Part shown: in pieces, positions 36,237 through 44,919 of the stretch
Layout: each line of letters opens with the position of its first letter
Position numbering within the stretch: the first letter of the stretch is position 1
Assembly: GCA_963781215.1 (NCBI GenBank)
Contig: CAWAFE010000024.1
Span: forward strand, 10,042 to 74,041
Direction: 5' to 3'
DNA: 64,000 nucleotides
Source of the DNA: AP-15 sp963781215
GTDB lineage: Bacteria > Pseudomonadota > Alphaproteobacteria > ATCC43930 > CGMCC-115725
The notes under the pieces: generated by a model
Told to the model about the DNA's origin: nothing
The model's database searches: none
Seen by the model: only the letters and a program-made list of their open reading frames with translations
Translations under genes and position numbers: made by a program

Positions 36237-36281
36237 CTCCCTTGCCGTCGCCTCGGCGCCGGCGCCGCTCGATCAAGGGAG
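36237..36281. terminator. bidirectional hairpin between regA and the HAD gene
   Basis: CTCCCTTG (36237-36244) and CAAGGGAG (36274-36281) are perfectly complementary arms. They enclose a GC-rich inner hairpin with a CGGCGCCGGCGCCG core. It sits between the two convergent genes and overlaps the HAD stop, so a terminator in both directions is plausible. No T-run follows. Confidence 0.5.
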
Positions 36282-37001
36282 CAGCTCGGGCAGCGAGCGG
36301 ATGATCCGGTCGGGGCGGACCGGGCAGCCGGGCGGCAGCCCGGCGGCGTACCCGTCGTGCCAGACCGCGTAGATGCCGAGCCGCTGCGGCGCCTCGATCT
36401 CCCATTCGAGGTTGTCGCCGACCATCCAGGTCTCGTGCGCGCCGACGCCGAGCGCTGCCATGGCGTGGATGTAGGCGCGCTCCTCAGGTTTGCCGAAGCC
36501 GTGCTCGCCCTCGATCTGGATGTGCTCGAAACGCTCTTCGAGAGCAAACCGCATGACCTTGGCGCGTTGTGGCTCGGCAGCGCCGTTGGTGACCAGCGCG
36601 AGGCGCACGCCGAGTCGCCTCAGTTGGTCGAGCGTCTCGTGCGCGCCCGGAAACATCCGCAGCTCCGCGTCGTGCAGCGCGTTGTAACGATCTGCGATCG
36701 CGTCGGTCGTGGACTGCTCGGGAACGCGATGGCCGAATGCGGCTATCCGGGCAAAGGCCTCGGCGACAATGCGGCGGCGCGCCTCGCCGATCCGGTGACG
36801 CCAGTATTTGTGCCGCGCCGGGTCGGCCCACAGCTCGCGAGAACTCTCCTGGATCGCGGCGATCACCTCCTCCGGGCGGAGCGGCGCGAGGCTGTCGGCG
36901 CACGAGCCGATGATCCGGCGCCATTGCGACTCGGCCGGGCCGAAAGCGACCAGGATCGTATCGTCCATGTCGAACAGGATGGCGCGCGGCAGCTTTGCCA
37001 T
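36273..37001 (-). CDS. HAD-superfamily hydrolase
   Basis: A 242-residue HAD phosphatase. Catalytic motif 1 is ILFDMDDTIL (Asp11/Asp13), motif 2 is ALVTNGAAEPQ (Thr-Asn), and motif 4 lies in HETWMVGDNLEWEIEAPQRLG. The cap is an alpha-helical C1 type. The substrate is unknown (a phosphoglycolate- or sugar-phosphate-type acid is common). The metallo-beta-lactamase gene starts seven bases upstream on the same strand. Confidence 0.84.
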   Translation of the reverse strand: MAKLPRAILFDMDDTILVAFGPAESQWRRIIGSCADSLAPLRPEEVIAAIQESSRELWADPARHKYWRHRIGEARRRIVAEAFARIAAFGHRVPEQSTTDAIADRYNALHDAELRMFPGAHETLDQLRRLGVRLALVTNGAAEPQRAKVMRFALEERFEHIQIEGEHGFGKPEERAYIHAMAALGVGAHETWMVGDNLEWEIEAPQRLGIYAVWHDGYAAGLPPGCPVRPDRIIRSLPELLP

Positions 37002-37007
37002 GGGTCC

Positions 37008-37772
37008 TCAGCCGATCGCCGCCGGCGCCTGCGGCACGCTCTTCCAGAACTCGGCATCGTGGCCGAAGAAGATGCGGGTGCCGGCGGCTTCGAGCCGGGC
37101 CAGCCGGTCGAGCGAAGCCAGCATCGCCTCGCGATCGTGGACGCGCTGCGGCAGCCGCCGCTCGCGCAGGGTGCGGCAGAAATAGCAGGCGTCGGCAGCC
37201 AGCACGACCTCGCCCGAATCGAGGCGCAGCTTCAGCGACTGGTGGCCTGGGGTGTGGCCCCAGGTCGGCAGGCAGACGACGCTGCCGTCGCCGAACAAAT
37301 CATGCTCGCCCTCGACCTGGACCACCTTGTGGCCAAGGTCGAAATCGGCCCGGTTGTAGCCGTGCGCCGCCGCGAGGTCGGGGTCCATCGCGGCCTCCCA
37401 CTCGCGCTGCTGCACCACCATCGACGCGTTCGGGATCATCGCGTTGCCGCCGACATGGTCGAAATGGAAATGCGAGTTGACGATCACGTCGATCTTTGCC
37501 GGGTCGCGGCCGATCGCCTCTAGACGCGCACCGATCTCCTCGCCGGGCCGGTAGTCAAAGGAAAAGAGGCCGGCGATGCGCGCCCCGACACGCCGCTCTG
37601 GGTCGTGCCGGCAATCGGGATGCAGACCGGTGTCGAACAGCAAGCTGCCCTTCGGATGCTCGACCAGATAGGCCGGGATCGGCAATTCCGCGCGGCCCTC
37701 GCCGCCTTCCATCAGCCGGCCGAGATCGCCGGTCAGCCGGCCGCAGGTAAAGGCGTAGAGCCGAAGGCTCAT
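37008..37772 (-). CDS. metallo-beta-lactamase-fold hydrolase (lactonase-like)
   Basis: A 254-residue metallo-beta-lactamase-fold enzyme. The zinc motif HFHFDH is at 101-106, with HTPGH and DACYF further on. The N-terminus YAFTCGRLTGDLG and FDTGLHPDCR is of the AHL-lactonase/4-pyridoxolactonase-like group. The enzyme would open a lactone or related ring. It shares four bases with the cupin gene upstream. Confidence 0.82.
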   Translation of the reverse strand: MSLRLYAFTCGRLTGDLGRLMEGGEGRAELPIPAYLVEHPKGSLLFDTGLHPDCRHDPERRVGARIAGLFSFDYRPGEEIGARLEAIGRDPAKIDVIVNSHFHFDHVGGNAMIPNASMVVQQREWEAAMDPDLAAAHGYNRADFDLGHKVVQVEGEHDLFGDGSVVCLPTWGHTPGHQSLKLRLDSGEVVLAADACYFCRTLRERRLPQRVHDREAMLASLDRLARLEAAGTRIFFGHDAEFWKSVPQAPAAIG

Positions 37773-38320
37773 GGCAACCTGGCGTTCGCGTCCTCGAACA
37801 GCTGCCTGGCCCGATCGAGGTCGAAAACCCGTTCGCATAGCGTCTCCGGATCCCATTCGCTCCGCGAGACGGCGAAGAAGTCGCCGCCATAGACGTGGAT
37901 CGCGCCGGTCAGCCGCGGCAACGGGTTGGTCACGGTATGGATGATGTCGCGGCCGAGCGGCTCGGCGTCGCCGGGGCCGAGCGACTTCGCGCCGGCGGCT
38001 TCGATGATGCCGCCCGCTTCGTGCGGGATGCGGCGCCAGAAGATGTTGTCTTCGCGCCCGGTATAGATGCCGATCACCGCCCACATCAGGTGGTTGTGCG
38101 GCATGATCGTCATCCCGGGGCCCCAGACGACGTTGAGCACAGTCAGATTGTCGGAGCGGTGAAGGGCCTCGATCCCGGCCCGTCCCGGCTCGCCCAGCCC
38201 GGCGAGGACTGCGGACGGGTCTGACACGGCGCGCGCCACCACCTCGCGCGCGGATTTGTGGGTCGGGTCGGTACCGACGGCATGGCGGCAATCGGCGATG
38301 AACTGGTCGAGATCGAACAT
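37769..38320 (-). CDS. cupin-fold protein, cysteine dioxygenase-like
   Basis: A 183-residue protein of the cysteine dioxygenase/predicted metal-dependent double-stranded beta-helix group. Cupin motif 1 appears as MPHNHLMWAVIGIYTGRED and a second histidine lies in DIIHTVTN. A GREDNIFW segment resembles the family's active-site region. The ATG at 38320 follows GGAGGGAGG. The gene overlaps the lactonase-like gene and follows the 2OG-Fe oxygenase gene. Confidence 0.75.
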   Translation of the reverse strand: MFDLDQFIADCRHAVGTDPTHKSAREVVARAVSDPSAVLAGLGEPGRAGIEALHRSDNLTVLNVVWGPGMTIMPHNHLMWAVIGIYTGREDNIFWRRIPHEAGGIIEAAGAKSLGPGDAEPLGRDIIHTVTNPLPRLTGAIHVYGGDFFAVSRSEWDPETLCERVFDLDRARQLFEDANARLP

Positions 38321-38338
38321 GCCCACCTCCCTCCTCGG

Positions 38339-39383
38339 TTATTCGGCCGCCTGCGCCGCGGCCTCGGAACGGTGCCCCTTCTGGTGGAAATAATTCGCCC
38401 GGTAGAACTCCAGCACAAGCTCGCGATAGACCGCCGGCGGATAGCGCGGCGGGTTTTCGGGGCCGGTGCAGCTGGGCAGGCACTCGATCAGCGAATCCGG
38501 GTTCGGGCTGTGGAAATAGGCGATAGAATAGCGGTCGGTCCCCGATTCGTTGAGGACGCCGTGCGGCGTCGACAAAAAGCGGTCGTTCGACCAGCGCCGC
38601 ATGATGTTGCCGAGGTTGATCAGGAAGGTGCCGGGGATGACGGGCGGGGCGAACCATTCGCCGGAAGGCAAACGCACCGCGAGCCCCGGCACATCGGTGC
38701 GGGCGAGCGCCGTCATAAAGCTATTGTCGGTATGCGGCGCTTGGCCGAAGACATTGTCCTCGACCGATTCTTGCGGCGGATAGTGCAGGAAGCGCAGATT
38801 GGCGTGGGCCTCGTCGGCGAAATAGGGCGCAAAGAAATCAGGCGCCATGCCGAGCGCCACGGCGAAGGCGCGGCAGCATGCGCTCGCACATCGCAACCAG
38901 TGCCGCGAAATAAGCCATCATGTCGGCGCGCAGGTCGGGCATACCCGGCGGCCACTGGTTGCGCCCGCGCAACGGCTTGCCGGCGATCACGTCAGGGTGG
39001 TCCAGGCCGCGGTCGTGGCTGACGAAAAAGCTCTCGTTCCGGTTGGGCCGCGTCGCCTTGTGCACGGTCGAGGCGCCCTGCACCGAGGCGTTGACCGGCA
39101 GGTACCCGATATTGTTTTCGTTGAGCCGGAGCGCGAGCTTTTGCGACGGCGGCAAGGCATGGAAACGGCGCGACGCAGCAAACGCGCGGTCGATCAGCGC
39201 CTGCGGGACGCCGTGGTTCGCGGCATAGAAGAAGCCGACATTCTCGCAGGCGTGCGCGACCTCGGCCGCGACCCGGTCGAGCGCGCCCGGGACGCCGGCG
39301 AAACAGCGGCCGTAATCGATCACCGGGATCATCCCGGCCGCGGCCTGCGGGTCCGCGGCCCCGTGCTCCCTGAATAGATGCAT
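38339..39383 (-). CDS. isopenicillin N synthase-family 2OG-Fe(II) oxygenase, one +1 frameshift in the sequence
   Basis: 347 residues after one extra base near 38872 is removed (minus strand CTGCCGCGCC read as CTGCGCGCC gives ERMLRAFAVALGM). The N-terminal half has IPVIDYGRCF, VGFFYAANHGVPQ and AFAASRRFHALP. The C-terminal half has APHTDNSFMTAL (H-x-D), TPHGVLN (second His) and RYSIAYFHSP (Arg for 2-oxoglutarate). It uses Fe(II) and 2-oxoglutarate, or oxidises a bound peptide or ethylene-type substrate. It is first in the minus-strand set with a cupin, lactonase-like and HAD gene. Confidence 0.83.
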
Positions 39384-39437
39384 CCGCCCCTCCGCGCCAC
39401 GTCGGGCGCGACTATAGGCCGGCGGGTCTGGCCGGCA

Positions 39438-40040
39438 CTAGCCCCGAGCGCTCCGGCGCCGCCGCGCGGCCAGGACGCCGGCCGCGCCGAGCGCTAGCAG
39501 GCTCAGCGAGCCGGGCTCCGGCGCCGCCAGGCTCAGCGAGCGGGGCTCCGGCGCCGCGACCGCGCTCCCCGCGGTGAAATAGCGGGTATTTGCGCCGGGG
39601 TTTCCCGTATCCGGCCCGGGACACGAGAAGGACGCGCATTCCCAGGACGAGGCGAGAATAATCGGGTTCACTCCCGTCGATTCTAGAGAGTTCTGGAACT
39701 CGATGTGCAACGTCAGGTTATAGGTCGCCGAATGAAACTCGACGCCAAAGGGGGGCGGCGAGCTAGGCAGGATATTGGTTGGGTCGGAATACGAATAGAC
39801 GTGCCCGCCGAGCAGGCTGCCGGCCGTGGTGGTGATGCTGCCGGGCGCCGTCAGATAGCCGTATGGCCCGATCGTGAACAGGCCGGAGGCACTGCCGCGG
39901 TCGTCGAGGGTCGCGTTCTGCAATACCCAGGTGGTCGGCAGGGCTTGTGCGGCGGTGCCGCCGATGCATGCGGTGCCGGCGGCTACGGCAAAGGCCAACG
40001 CGCCGGCGGCCAATCCGCCGGCGGATCCACGTGTGTTCAT
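39438..40040 (-). CDS. PEP-CTERM sorting-domain protein
   Basis: A 200-residue exported protein with a Sec-type signal (ALAFAVAAGTACIGGTAAQA, cleavage near AQA-LP). The C-terminal sorting signal is APEPGSLSLLALGAAGVLAARRRR. The middle is Gly/Thr/Ser-rich, of unknown function. Unusually the PEP motif is duplicated: APEPRSLSL is followed by APEPGSLSL, from a 30-bp tandem duplication. Sorting needs an exosortase (EpsH-type), which is not in this window. The ATG at 40040 follows AAGGAAC. Confidence 0.85.
   Translation of the reverse strand: MNTRGSAGGLAAGALAFAVAAGTACIGGTAAQALPTTWVLQNATLDDRGSASGLFTIGPYGYLTAPGSITTTAGSLLGGHVYSYSDPTNILPSSPPPFGVEFHSATYNLTLHIEFQNSLESTGVNPIILASSWECASFSCPGPDTGNPGANTRYFTAGSAVAAPEPRSLSLAAPEPGSLSLLALGAAGVLAARRRRSARG
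39501..39560. repeat. 30-bp tandem duplication in the PEP-CTERM gene
   Basis: 39501-39530 and 39531-39560 are near-identical 30-bp units, differing mainly at one internal base and at their ends. Each encodes one APEPxSLSL block, so the reading frame is kept. Confidence 0.8.
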
Positions 40041-40181
40041 ATTTGTGCGTTCCTTGATGGGACGAGCAGCCCCAGGATCCAAATGATCGGTAAAGGATTA
40101 ATAAATGTTAAGGCTGCTGCTGCGGTCGTTGGCTAGACTAGATAGCAAGATGGCGGCTTTTTGTCAAGATGTGACCATTGC

Positions 40182-41411
40182 CTACGAGACGAGTTTTTTG
40201 GCGGCGGCGGCGTGGCCGCGCTCCCAATCGAGCATGTAATCGCGGGTGAGCGGTACTGCATCGACCGCCTTGGCGAGCTGCATCTGAAAGACCAGGTGGC
40301 CGCTCCGGCGAAAGGCGACCTCGGAGCCGACCAGATACATCTCCCACATCCGGCAGAAACGCTCGTCGTAGATCTCGCGCAGGCGGTCGCGATTGCGCTG
40401 AAAGCGTTGCCGCCAGGCGCGCAGGGTTTCGGCATAGTGCAGCCGCAGGATCTCGATGTCGGTGATCCACAGCCGCAAGCGCTCGGCCACCGGGACGACC
40501 TCGGAGAGGGCCGGCGCATAGCCGCCGGGAAAGATGTATTTGCGGATCCAGGGATGGGTCGAGCCGGGCCCGTCCATGCGGCCGATCGAGTGCAAGAGCG
40601 CCACGCCGTCCGGCGCCAGCAGCGACTTCAGCCGGGCGAAGAACGCGCCGTAATGGTTGATGCCGACATGCTCGAACATGCCGACCGAGACGATGCGGTC
40701 GTAATGCCCCTCTTCCTCGCGGTAGTCGCGCAGGAAGAACCTGACCCGGTTGGCGAGCCCGGCCGCCGCGGCGCGTCGGGTCGCGACCTTGTGCTGCTCG
40801 ACTGACAGCGTGAGCCCGGTCACGTCGGCGCCGCATTCGCCGGCGAGGTAAAGGGCCAAGCCGCCCCAGCCGGAGCCGATGTCGAGCACTCTCTGGCCAG
40901 GTCGGAGCAGCAGCTTGGCCGCGATGTGCCGCTTCTTGTCGAATTGCGCGGTATCGATGTCCTCGCCGCCGTCACGGAAATAGGCGCAGGAATATTGCCG
41001 GTCCCGGTCGAGGAACAACTCGTAGAGCTGGTCCGAGAGGTCGTAATGATGCGCTACGTTTTGGCGGGCGCGCGAAAGGGGGTTGTATTGATAGACCCGC
41101 CGGCAGAAGGCGAACGAGCCATTCAACAGACGTTCGAGAAATCCCGGGGGTAGGGCCTCGAGATTGACGGTGAGCAGGTCGATCAAATCATAGAGCTCGC
41201 CTTCCTCGATCGTCAGCGTCCCTTCCATAAAGGCCTCGGGCAAATAGAGCCGCGGCCTGACCAGCAGCTTCCAGTGCAATGCCGGGTCGTGGAGCCGGAT
41301 TGCGACGCTCGCACCCGGAGACCCTGCGAAGCGGTGCGGCGTTCCGTCCGCATCGACGACGCGGAGGCAGCCGATGGTGATGATTCGCTCGAAGAGGCGC
41401 TCCAGCAGCAT
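40182..41411 (-). CDS. cfa: cyclopropane-fatty-acyl-phospholipid synthase family methyltransferase
   Basis: A 409-residue SAM-dependent enzyme that adds a methylene to unsaturated membrane acyl chains. The N-terminal lipid-binding part (about 1-120) ends at QNVAHHYDLSDQLYELFLD. The SAM motif is LDIGSGWGGLALYLA, and SVGMFEHVGINHY and LHSIGRMDGPGSTHPWI are conserved. The frame is open from 41411 and the start is consistent with the family length. It has no clear operon partner. Confidence 0.9.
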   Translation of the reverse strand: MLLERLFERIITIGCLRVVDADGTPHRFAGSPGASVAIRLHDPALHWKLLVRPRLYLPEAFMEGTLTIEEGELYDLIDLLTVNLEALPPGFLERLLNGSFAFCRRVYQYNPLSRARQNVAHHYDLSDQLYELFLDRDRQYSCAYFRDGGEDIDTAQFDKKRHIAAKLLLRPGQRVLDIGSGWGGLALYLAGECGADVTGLTLSVEQHKVATRRAAAAGLANRVRFFLRDYREEEGHYDRIVSVGMFEHVGINHYGAFFARLKSLLAPDGVALLHSIGRMDGPGSTHPWIRKYIFPGGYAPALSEVVPVAERLRLWITDIEILRLHYAETLRAWRQRFQRNRDRLREIYDERFCRMWEMYLVGSEVAFRRSGHLVFQMQLAKAVDAVPLTRDYMLDWERGHAAAAKKLVS

Positions 41412-41486
41412 CGCGACGTGACCGAACAGGAAATCGACGCGCGCAACTATCGTCCAGGTACACGTGCAGTGACAAGGTTCTCGCGA

Positions 41487-42053
41487 TTATCGCGCATTCT
41501 CCTCGCCCTCAGCCCGCCCGGGCCCGGCCGCCACCTCGCCGGGCTCGTCGTCTTCGTCGCGCTGGCGCAGCGGGTCGATCCCCCTGGCCTGCATGTCTGC
41601 CTCCTCGGCCGATTGCGCGACGTTGGCGGTGACGGTAACCGAGACTTCAGGGTGGAGTGCCACCCGCACCCGATGAAGGCCCAGGCTCTTGATCGGCCTC
41701 TCGAGGACGACCTGGCCCTTCTCGATCGTGAAGCCCGCCGCGGTGACCGCATCGGCGAGGTCGCGCGCCGAGACCGAGCCGTAGAGCTGCCCGCTTTCGC
41801 CCGCCTGGCGAACGAGCACAACCGTCAGCCCTTCGAGTTTGGCGCCGATCTCGCTCGCCTCGCCTCGGCGCTGCAGGTTGTTGGCCTCAAGCTGGGCGCG
41901 CTGGGTCTCGAAATAGGCGAGGTTCTCTTTGGTCGCGCGCAGCGCTTTCTTCTGCGGCAAGAGGTAATTGCGGGCAAAGCCCGGCCTCACCTTGACCAGC
42001 TGCCCCATCTGGCCCAGCTTTTCGACCCGCTCGAGCAGGATCAGTTCAACCAT
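41487..42053 (-). CDS. rplI: 50S ribosomal protein L9
   Basis: A 188-residue L9: MVELILLERVEKLGQMGQLVKVRPGFARNYLLP and GSVSARDLADA are diagnostic. A Glu/Asp-rich C-terminal extension of about 35 residues is common in alphaproteobacteria. Its start overlaps the end of the DUF2232 gene by 13 bases. It is last in the rpsF-rpsR-DUF2232-rplI operon. Confidence 0.97.
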   Translation of the reverse strand: MVELILLERVEKLGQMGQLVKVRPGFARNYLLPQKKALRATKENLAYFETQRAQLEANNLQRRGEASEIGAKLEGLTVVLVRQAGESGQLYGSVSARDLADAVTAAGFTIEKGQVVLERPIKSLGLHRVRVALHPEVSVTVTANVAQSAEEADMQARGIDPLRQRDEDDEPGEVAAGPGRAEGEENAR

Positions 42054-42991
42054 CGATTCTCCCTCCGAGTGACCGTTGCGGGGCGATCCGCCGCCGCAGC
42101 CCCAGCGACGAGTTCGAGCACGCCCAGGAGCGCGATCAACAGCAGCGGCCAGCCGAACAGCGCGGCCACCACGTAAAAGCACACGAGCAGGACGGCCGGC
42201 CGCGGCAACCGGCGCGCCAAGGTGTGGAGCACCGCCAGTCCGCCCAGGCAAAACGGGACGCCCAGCACGATCATCACGTTGATGCCGACGTAGCGCACCG
42301 CACCCCCGAACATCGTGGCGATCGCGGCCAGCGCCAGAAGCGCCGGGATCCAGATCGGCAGGCTCAGCGCGGCGATATCGGGGGATGGACGCCAGTTCGC
42401 CCCGAAACGGGCGAGCACCCCCTGGGCCAGGCTGCCGTTGCTGACCGCCATCACCATCCACGAGCTCGCGACAACGCCGGGCATGACTAAAGCGAGAAAT
42501 TCGAGGAGGGCTTCGCGTTCGGCGGCTTTCTCGCCGACGAGCTCGCCGAGCGCGGGCGCCAGCACCTCGTGCAGCAGCGACCGGATGCCGTCCGGCCCGC
42601 CGAGAAAATAGAGGGCGACGGCAATCCCGGCCAAGCCGAAGCCGGTCAGCCATGCTGTCAGCAGCCCAGGTGGATACCATTCGACGGCATCTGTGGTGCC
42701 GGCGCGCGCCAGCAGAGCCTGCCGCACTAGCAGCACCGTCGGCGCCGCAAAGAGGCCGACAAACAGCGCTGCCGCCATGATCTCACTCGCCGCCAGCAGC
42801 AAGAGCGCGGCGGTGAGGCCGGCCAGCAGCGCGGCGGCGGCGCCGAGCCACAGCCCGGCGACGAAGAGCGGCAGCTGGGTCAGGTAGACAAGGATCAGCG
42901 AGCCCGGCGAGCCGTTCAGCGCCAACAGGTAGGGGAGGGCGCCGAGCGCGCCGCACAGCACCGCGATCCCGACGAACCCGAGCCGGCCCAT
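42041..42991 (-). CDS. DUF2232 integral membrane protein
   Basis: A 316-residue polytopic protein with about eight hydrophobic segments (GFVGIAVLCGALGALPYLLAL at the start). The rpsR-DUF2232-rplI position is characteristic of alphaproteobacteria, and the function is unknown. The ATG at 42991 starts MGRLGFVG. The ORF extends 72 residues upstream into rpsR, but that part is not of the family. Confidence 0.85.
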   Translation of the reverse strand: MGRLGFVGIAVLCGALGALPYLLALNGSPGSLILVYLTQLPLFVAGLWLGAAAALLAGLTAALLLLAASEIMAAALFVGLFAAPTVLLVRQALLARAGTTDAVEWYPPGLLTAWLTGFGLAGIAVALYFLGGPDGIRSLLHEVLAPALGELVGEKAAEREALLEFLALVMPGVVASSWMVMAVSNGSLAQGVLARFGANWRPSPDIAALSLPIWIPALLALAAIATMFGGAVRYVGINVMIVLGVPFCLGGLAVLHTLARRLPRPAVLLVCFYVVAALFGWPLLLIALLGVLELVAGAAAADRPATVTRRENRWLN

Positions 42992-43014
42992 GCCGATCTC
43001 CGCCGCACGTCCGC

Positions 43015-43281
43015 CTACTTCACCATATAGGGCAGCAGGCCGAGAAACCGCGCCCGCTTGATCGCCTCGGCGAGCTCGCGCTGCTTCTTGGTCGATACCG
43101 CGGTGATCCGGCTCGGGACGATCTTGCCGCGCTCCGAAACGAAGCGCTGCAATAATTTGACGTCCTTGTAGTCGATCTTCGGCGCGTTCGGACCCGAGAA
43201 CGGGCACGATTTGCGGCGTCGAAAAAACGGGCGGCGGGCCGCGGCCCCCCGCGCCGCTCCGCCGGCAGACTGGCTTTCCAT
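43015..43281 (-). CDS. rpsR: 30S ribosomal protein S18
   Basis: An 88-residue S18 with FFRRRKSCPFSGPNAPKIDYKDV and the C-terminal KRARFLGLLPYMVK. Its start is adjacent to the stop of rpsF (43282), so translation is coupled. Confidence 0.97.
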   Translation of the reverse strand: MESQSAGGAARGAAARRPFFRRRKSCPFSGPNAPKIDYKDVKLLQRFVSERGKIVPSRITAVSTKKQRELAEAIKRARFLGLLPYMVK

Positions 43282-43728
43282 CTACGCCTCCACCGGTTCG
43301 GCCACCGGCGTCTCGGCACGCTCGGGCACCGGCGGCCGCTCACCGCCCTCGCGCCCTTCGCGGTCACGCTCGCGATCGCCGCGCCGCCCCCGATCGTCTC
43401 GGCTGCCGCGGCTCTGCATCACTGCCGACGGCCCTTCGTCGAGCGCATCGACGCGGATCGTCAGGTATCGGATCACGTCCTCGTTGATCCGCATCGTGCG
43501 TTCGAGCTCGGCGACCGCCGCCGGCGGCGCATCGAGGTTGAAGAGCACGTAGTGACCCTTGCGGTTCTTGCGCATCCGATAGGCGAGGTTGCGCAAACCC
43601 CAATACTCGCGCTTTTTCACCTCGCCGCCATTGTCGGCGATCAGCTGGGTAAGGCTGTCTGCCAGCGCATCGACCTGCGCGCCGGAGATATCCTGGCGCG
43701 CGATGAACACATTCTCGTAGAGAGGCAT
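43282..43728 (-). CDS. rpsF: 30S ribosomal protein S6
   Basis: A 148-residue S6: MPLYENVFIARQDISGAQVDALAD and KKREYWGLRNLAYRMRKNRKGHYVLFNLD. The Arg/Asp/Glu-rich tail after residue 110 is an alphaproteobacterial feature. It heads the ribosomal operon, with a promoter at 43817-43844. Confidence 0.97.
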   Translation of the reverse strand: MPLYENVFIARQDISGAQVDALADSLTQLIADNGGEVKKREYWGLRNLAYRMRKNRKGHYVLFNLDAPPAAVAELERTMRINEDVIRYLTIRVDALDEGPSAVMQSRGSRDDRGRRGDRERDREGREGGERPPVPERAETPVAEPVEA

Positions 43729-43816
43729 TTTCGCCGCAGTCCCTTGTGGCTGGTGAAGGCCCGGGGCATCGTGCCAAGCGGGCCGAGCCGGCGTTGCCGG
43801 CAAGGGTCAGCCGCGC

Positions 43817-43844
43817 ACTATACAGAAACCCCCGCAGCGGACAA
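43817..43844 (-). promoter_or_regulatory. sigma70-type promoter for the rpsF operon
   Basis: On the minus strand TTGTCC (43844-43839) and TATAGT (43822-43817) are separated by 16 bases, about 90 bases before the rpsF start. The fit is 4 of 6 and 5 of 6 to the consensus. Confidence 0.5.
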
Positions 43845-43942
43845 GATGCCAGCCGGCGCCGCCTCGATTTCGGGCCGCGACAAGTCGGAGGGTTCGGCGT
43901 CGGAGCGGCGGGGACGGGTGCAGCAGGGGGGCGCAATTCCGT

Positions 43943-44899
43943 ATGAAGCTCGCATTTGTATTTCCGGGCCAGGGCTCGCAGATGGTCGGCATGGGGCGCA
44001 GCCTCGCCGACGCCTTTCCCGCGGCGCGCCGCCTCTTTGAGGAGGTCGACGACGCGCTGGCGCAACCTCTCTCGCAGCTGATGTTCGAGGGGCCGGAGAG
44101 CGATCTGACACTCACCGAAAACGCCCAGCCCGCGCTGATGGCCGCGAGCCTCGCGGCGATTCGCGTGCTCGAATCGGAGGGCGTGCTCGACTGGGCCCGG
44201 CATGTCGGCTATGTCGCCGGGCATTCACTCGGCGAGTATTCGGCGCTGGCGGCGGCACGCGCGCTCCGGGTCGGCGATGCGGCACGCCTGCTGAAGCTGC
44301 GTGGGCAGGCAATGCAGAAGGCCGTGCCGGTCGGCGAGGGGGCGATGGCGGCATTACTCGGTCTCGATGTCGAGGCGGCCCGCGCAGTCGCCGCCGAGGC
44401 CGGGCGCCTCGGAGGCGGGGCGGACCAGATTTGCGCCGTGGCGAACGACAACGCGCCGGGTCAGGTGGTGGTCAGCGGCCATCGCGGCGCCGTCGAGCGA
44501 GCGATCGCAATCGCCCGCGACCGGGGGGCGCGGCGCTCGATCGTGCTTCCGGTCAGCGCGCCCTTTCATTCACCGCTAATGGCGCCCGCCGCCGAGGCGA
44601 TGCGGCAGGCGCTCGACGAGGTGTCCTGGCATACGCCGCAGGTGCAGCTCGTCGCCAACGTGTCGGCGGTGGCGGTCACCGATCTGGCCGAGATCCGGCG
44701 CGGGCTTGTCGAGCAGGTGACGGCGATGGTGCGCTGGCGCGAAAGCATCCTGTTCCTGAAGGCGGCCGGGGTCGAGGAAGTGATCGAAATCGGCTCGGGG
44801 CGCGTGCTTTCCGGGCTCGTCAAGCGGATCGACCCCGATCTCGCCACGCGCTCGGTCGGAACGTCCGCCGAGGTCGCCGCCATGATTGCCGGGCTGTGA
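43943..44899 (+). CDS. fabD: malonyl-CoA:ACP transacylase
   Basis: A 318-residue FabD that loads malonyl groups onto ACP for fatty-acid synthesis. The N-terminal FPGQGSQ, nucleophile Ser95 in GHSLGEYS and the His in SAPFHSP are present. It is divergent from rpsF and first in fabD-fabG-acpP-fabF. Confidence 0.96.
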   Translation: MKLAFVFPGQGSQMVGMGRSLADAFPAARRLFEEVDDALAQPLSQLMFEGPESDLTLTENAQPALMAASLAAIRVLESEGVLDWARHVGYVAGHSLGEYSALAAARALRVGDAARLLKLRGQAMQKAVPVGEGAMAALLGLDVEAARAVAAEAGRLGGGADQICAVANDNAPGQVVVSGHRGAVERAIAIARDRGARRSIVLPVSAPFHSPLMAPAAEAMRQALDEVSWHTPQVQLVANVSAVAVTDLAEIRRGLVEQVTAMVRWRESILFLKAAGVEEVIEIGSGRVLSGLVKRIDPDLATRSVGTSAEVAAMIAGL

Positions 44900-44919
44900 C
44901 GCCGCCGGAAACGACAGGA

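Noticed and set aside
36003..37523. 506-codon plus-strand ORF over the HAD and lactonase genes
   Set aside because: Another shadow, with no recognisable motif and overlapping three well-supported minus-strand genes.
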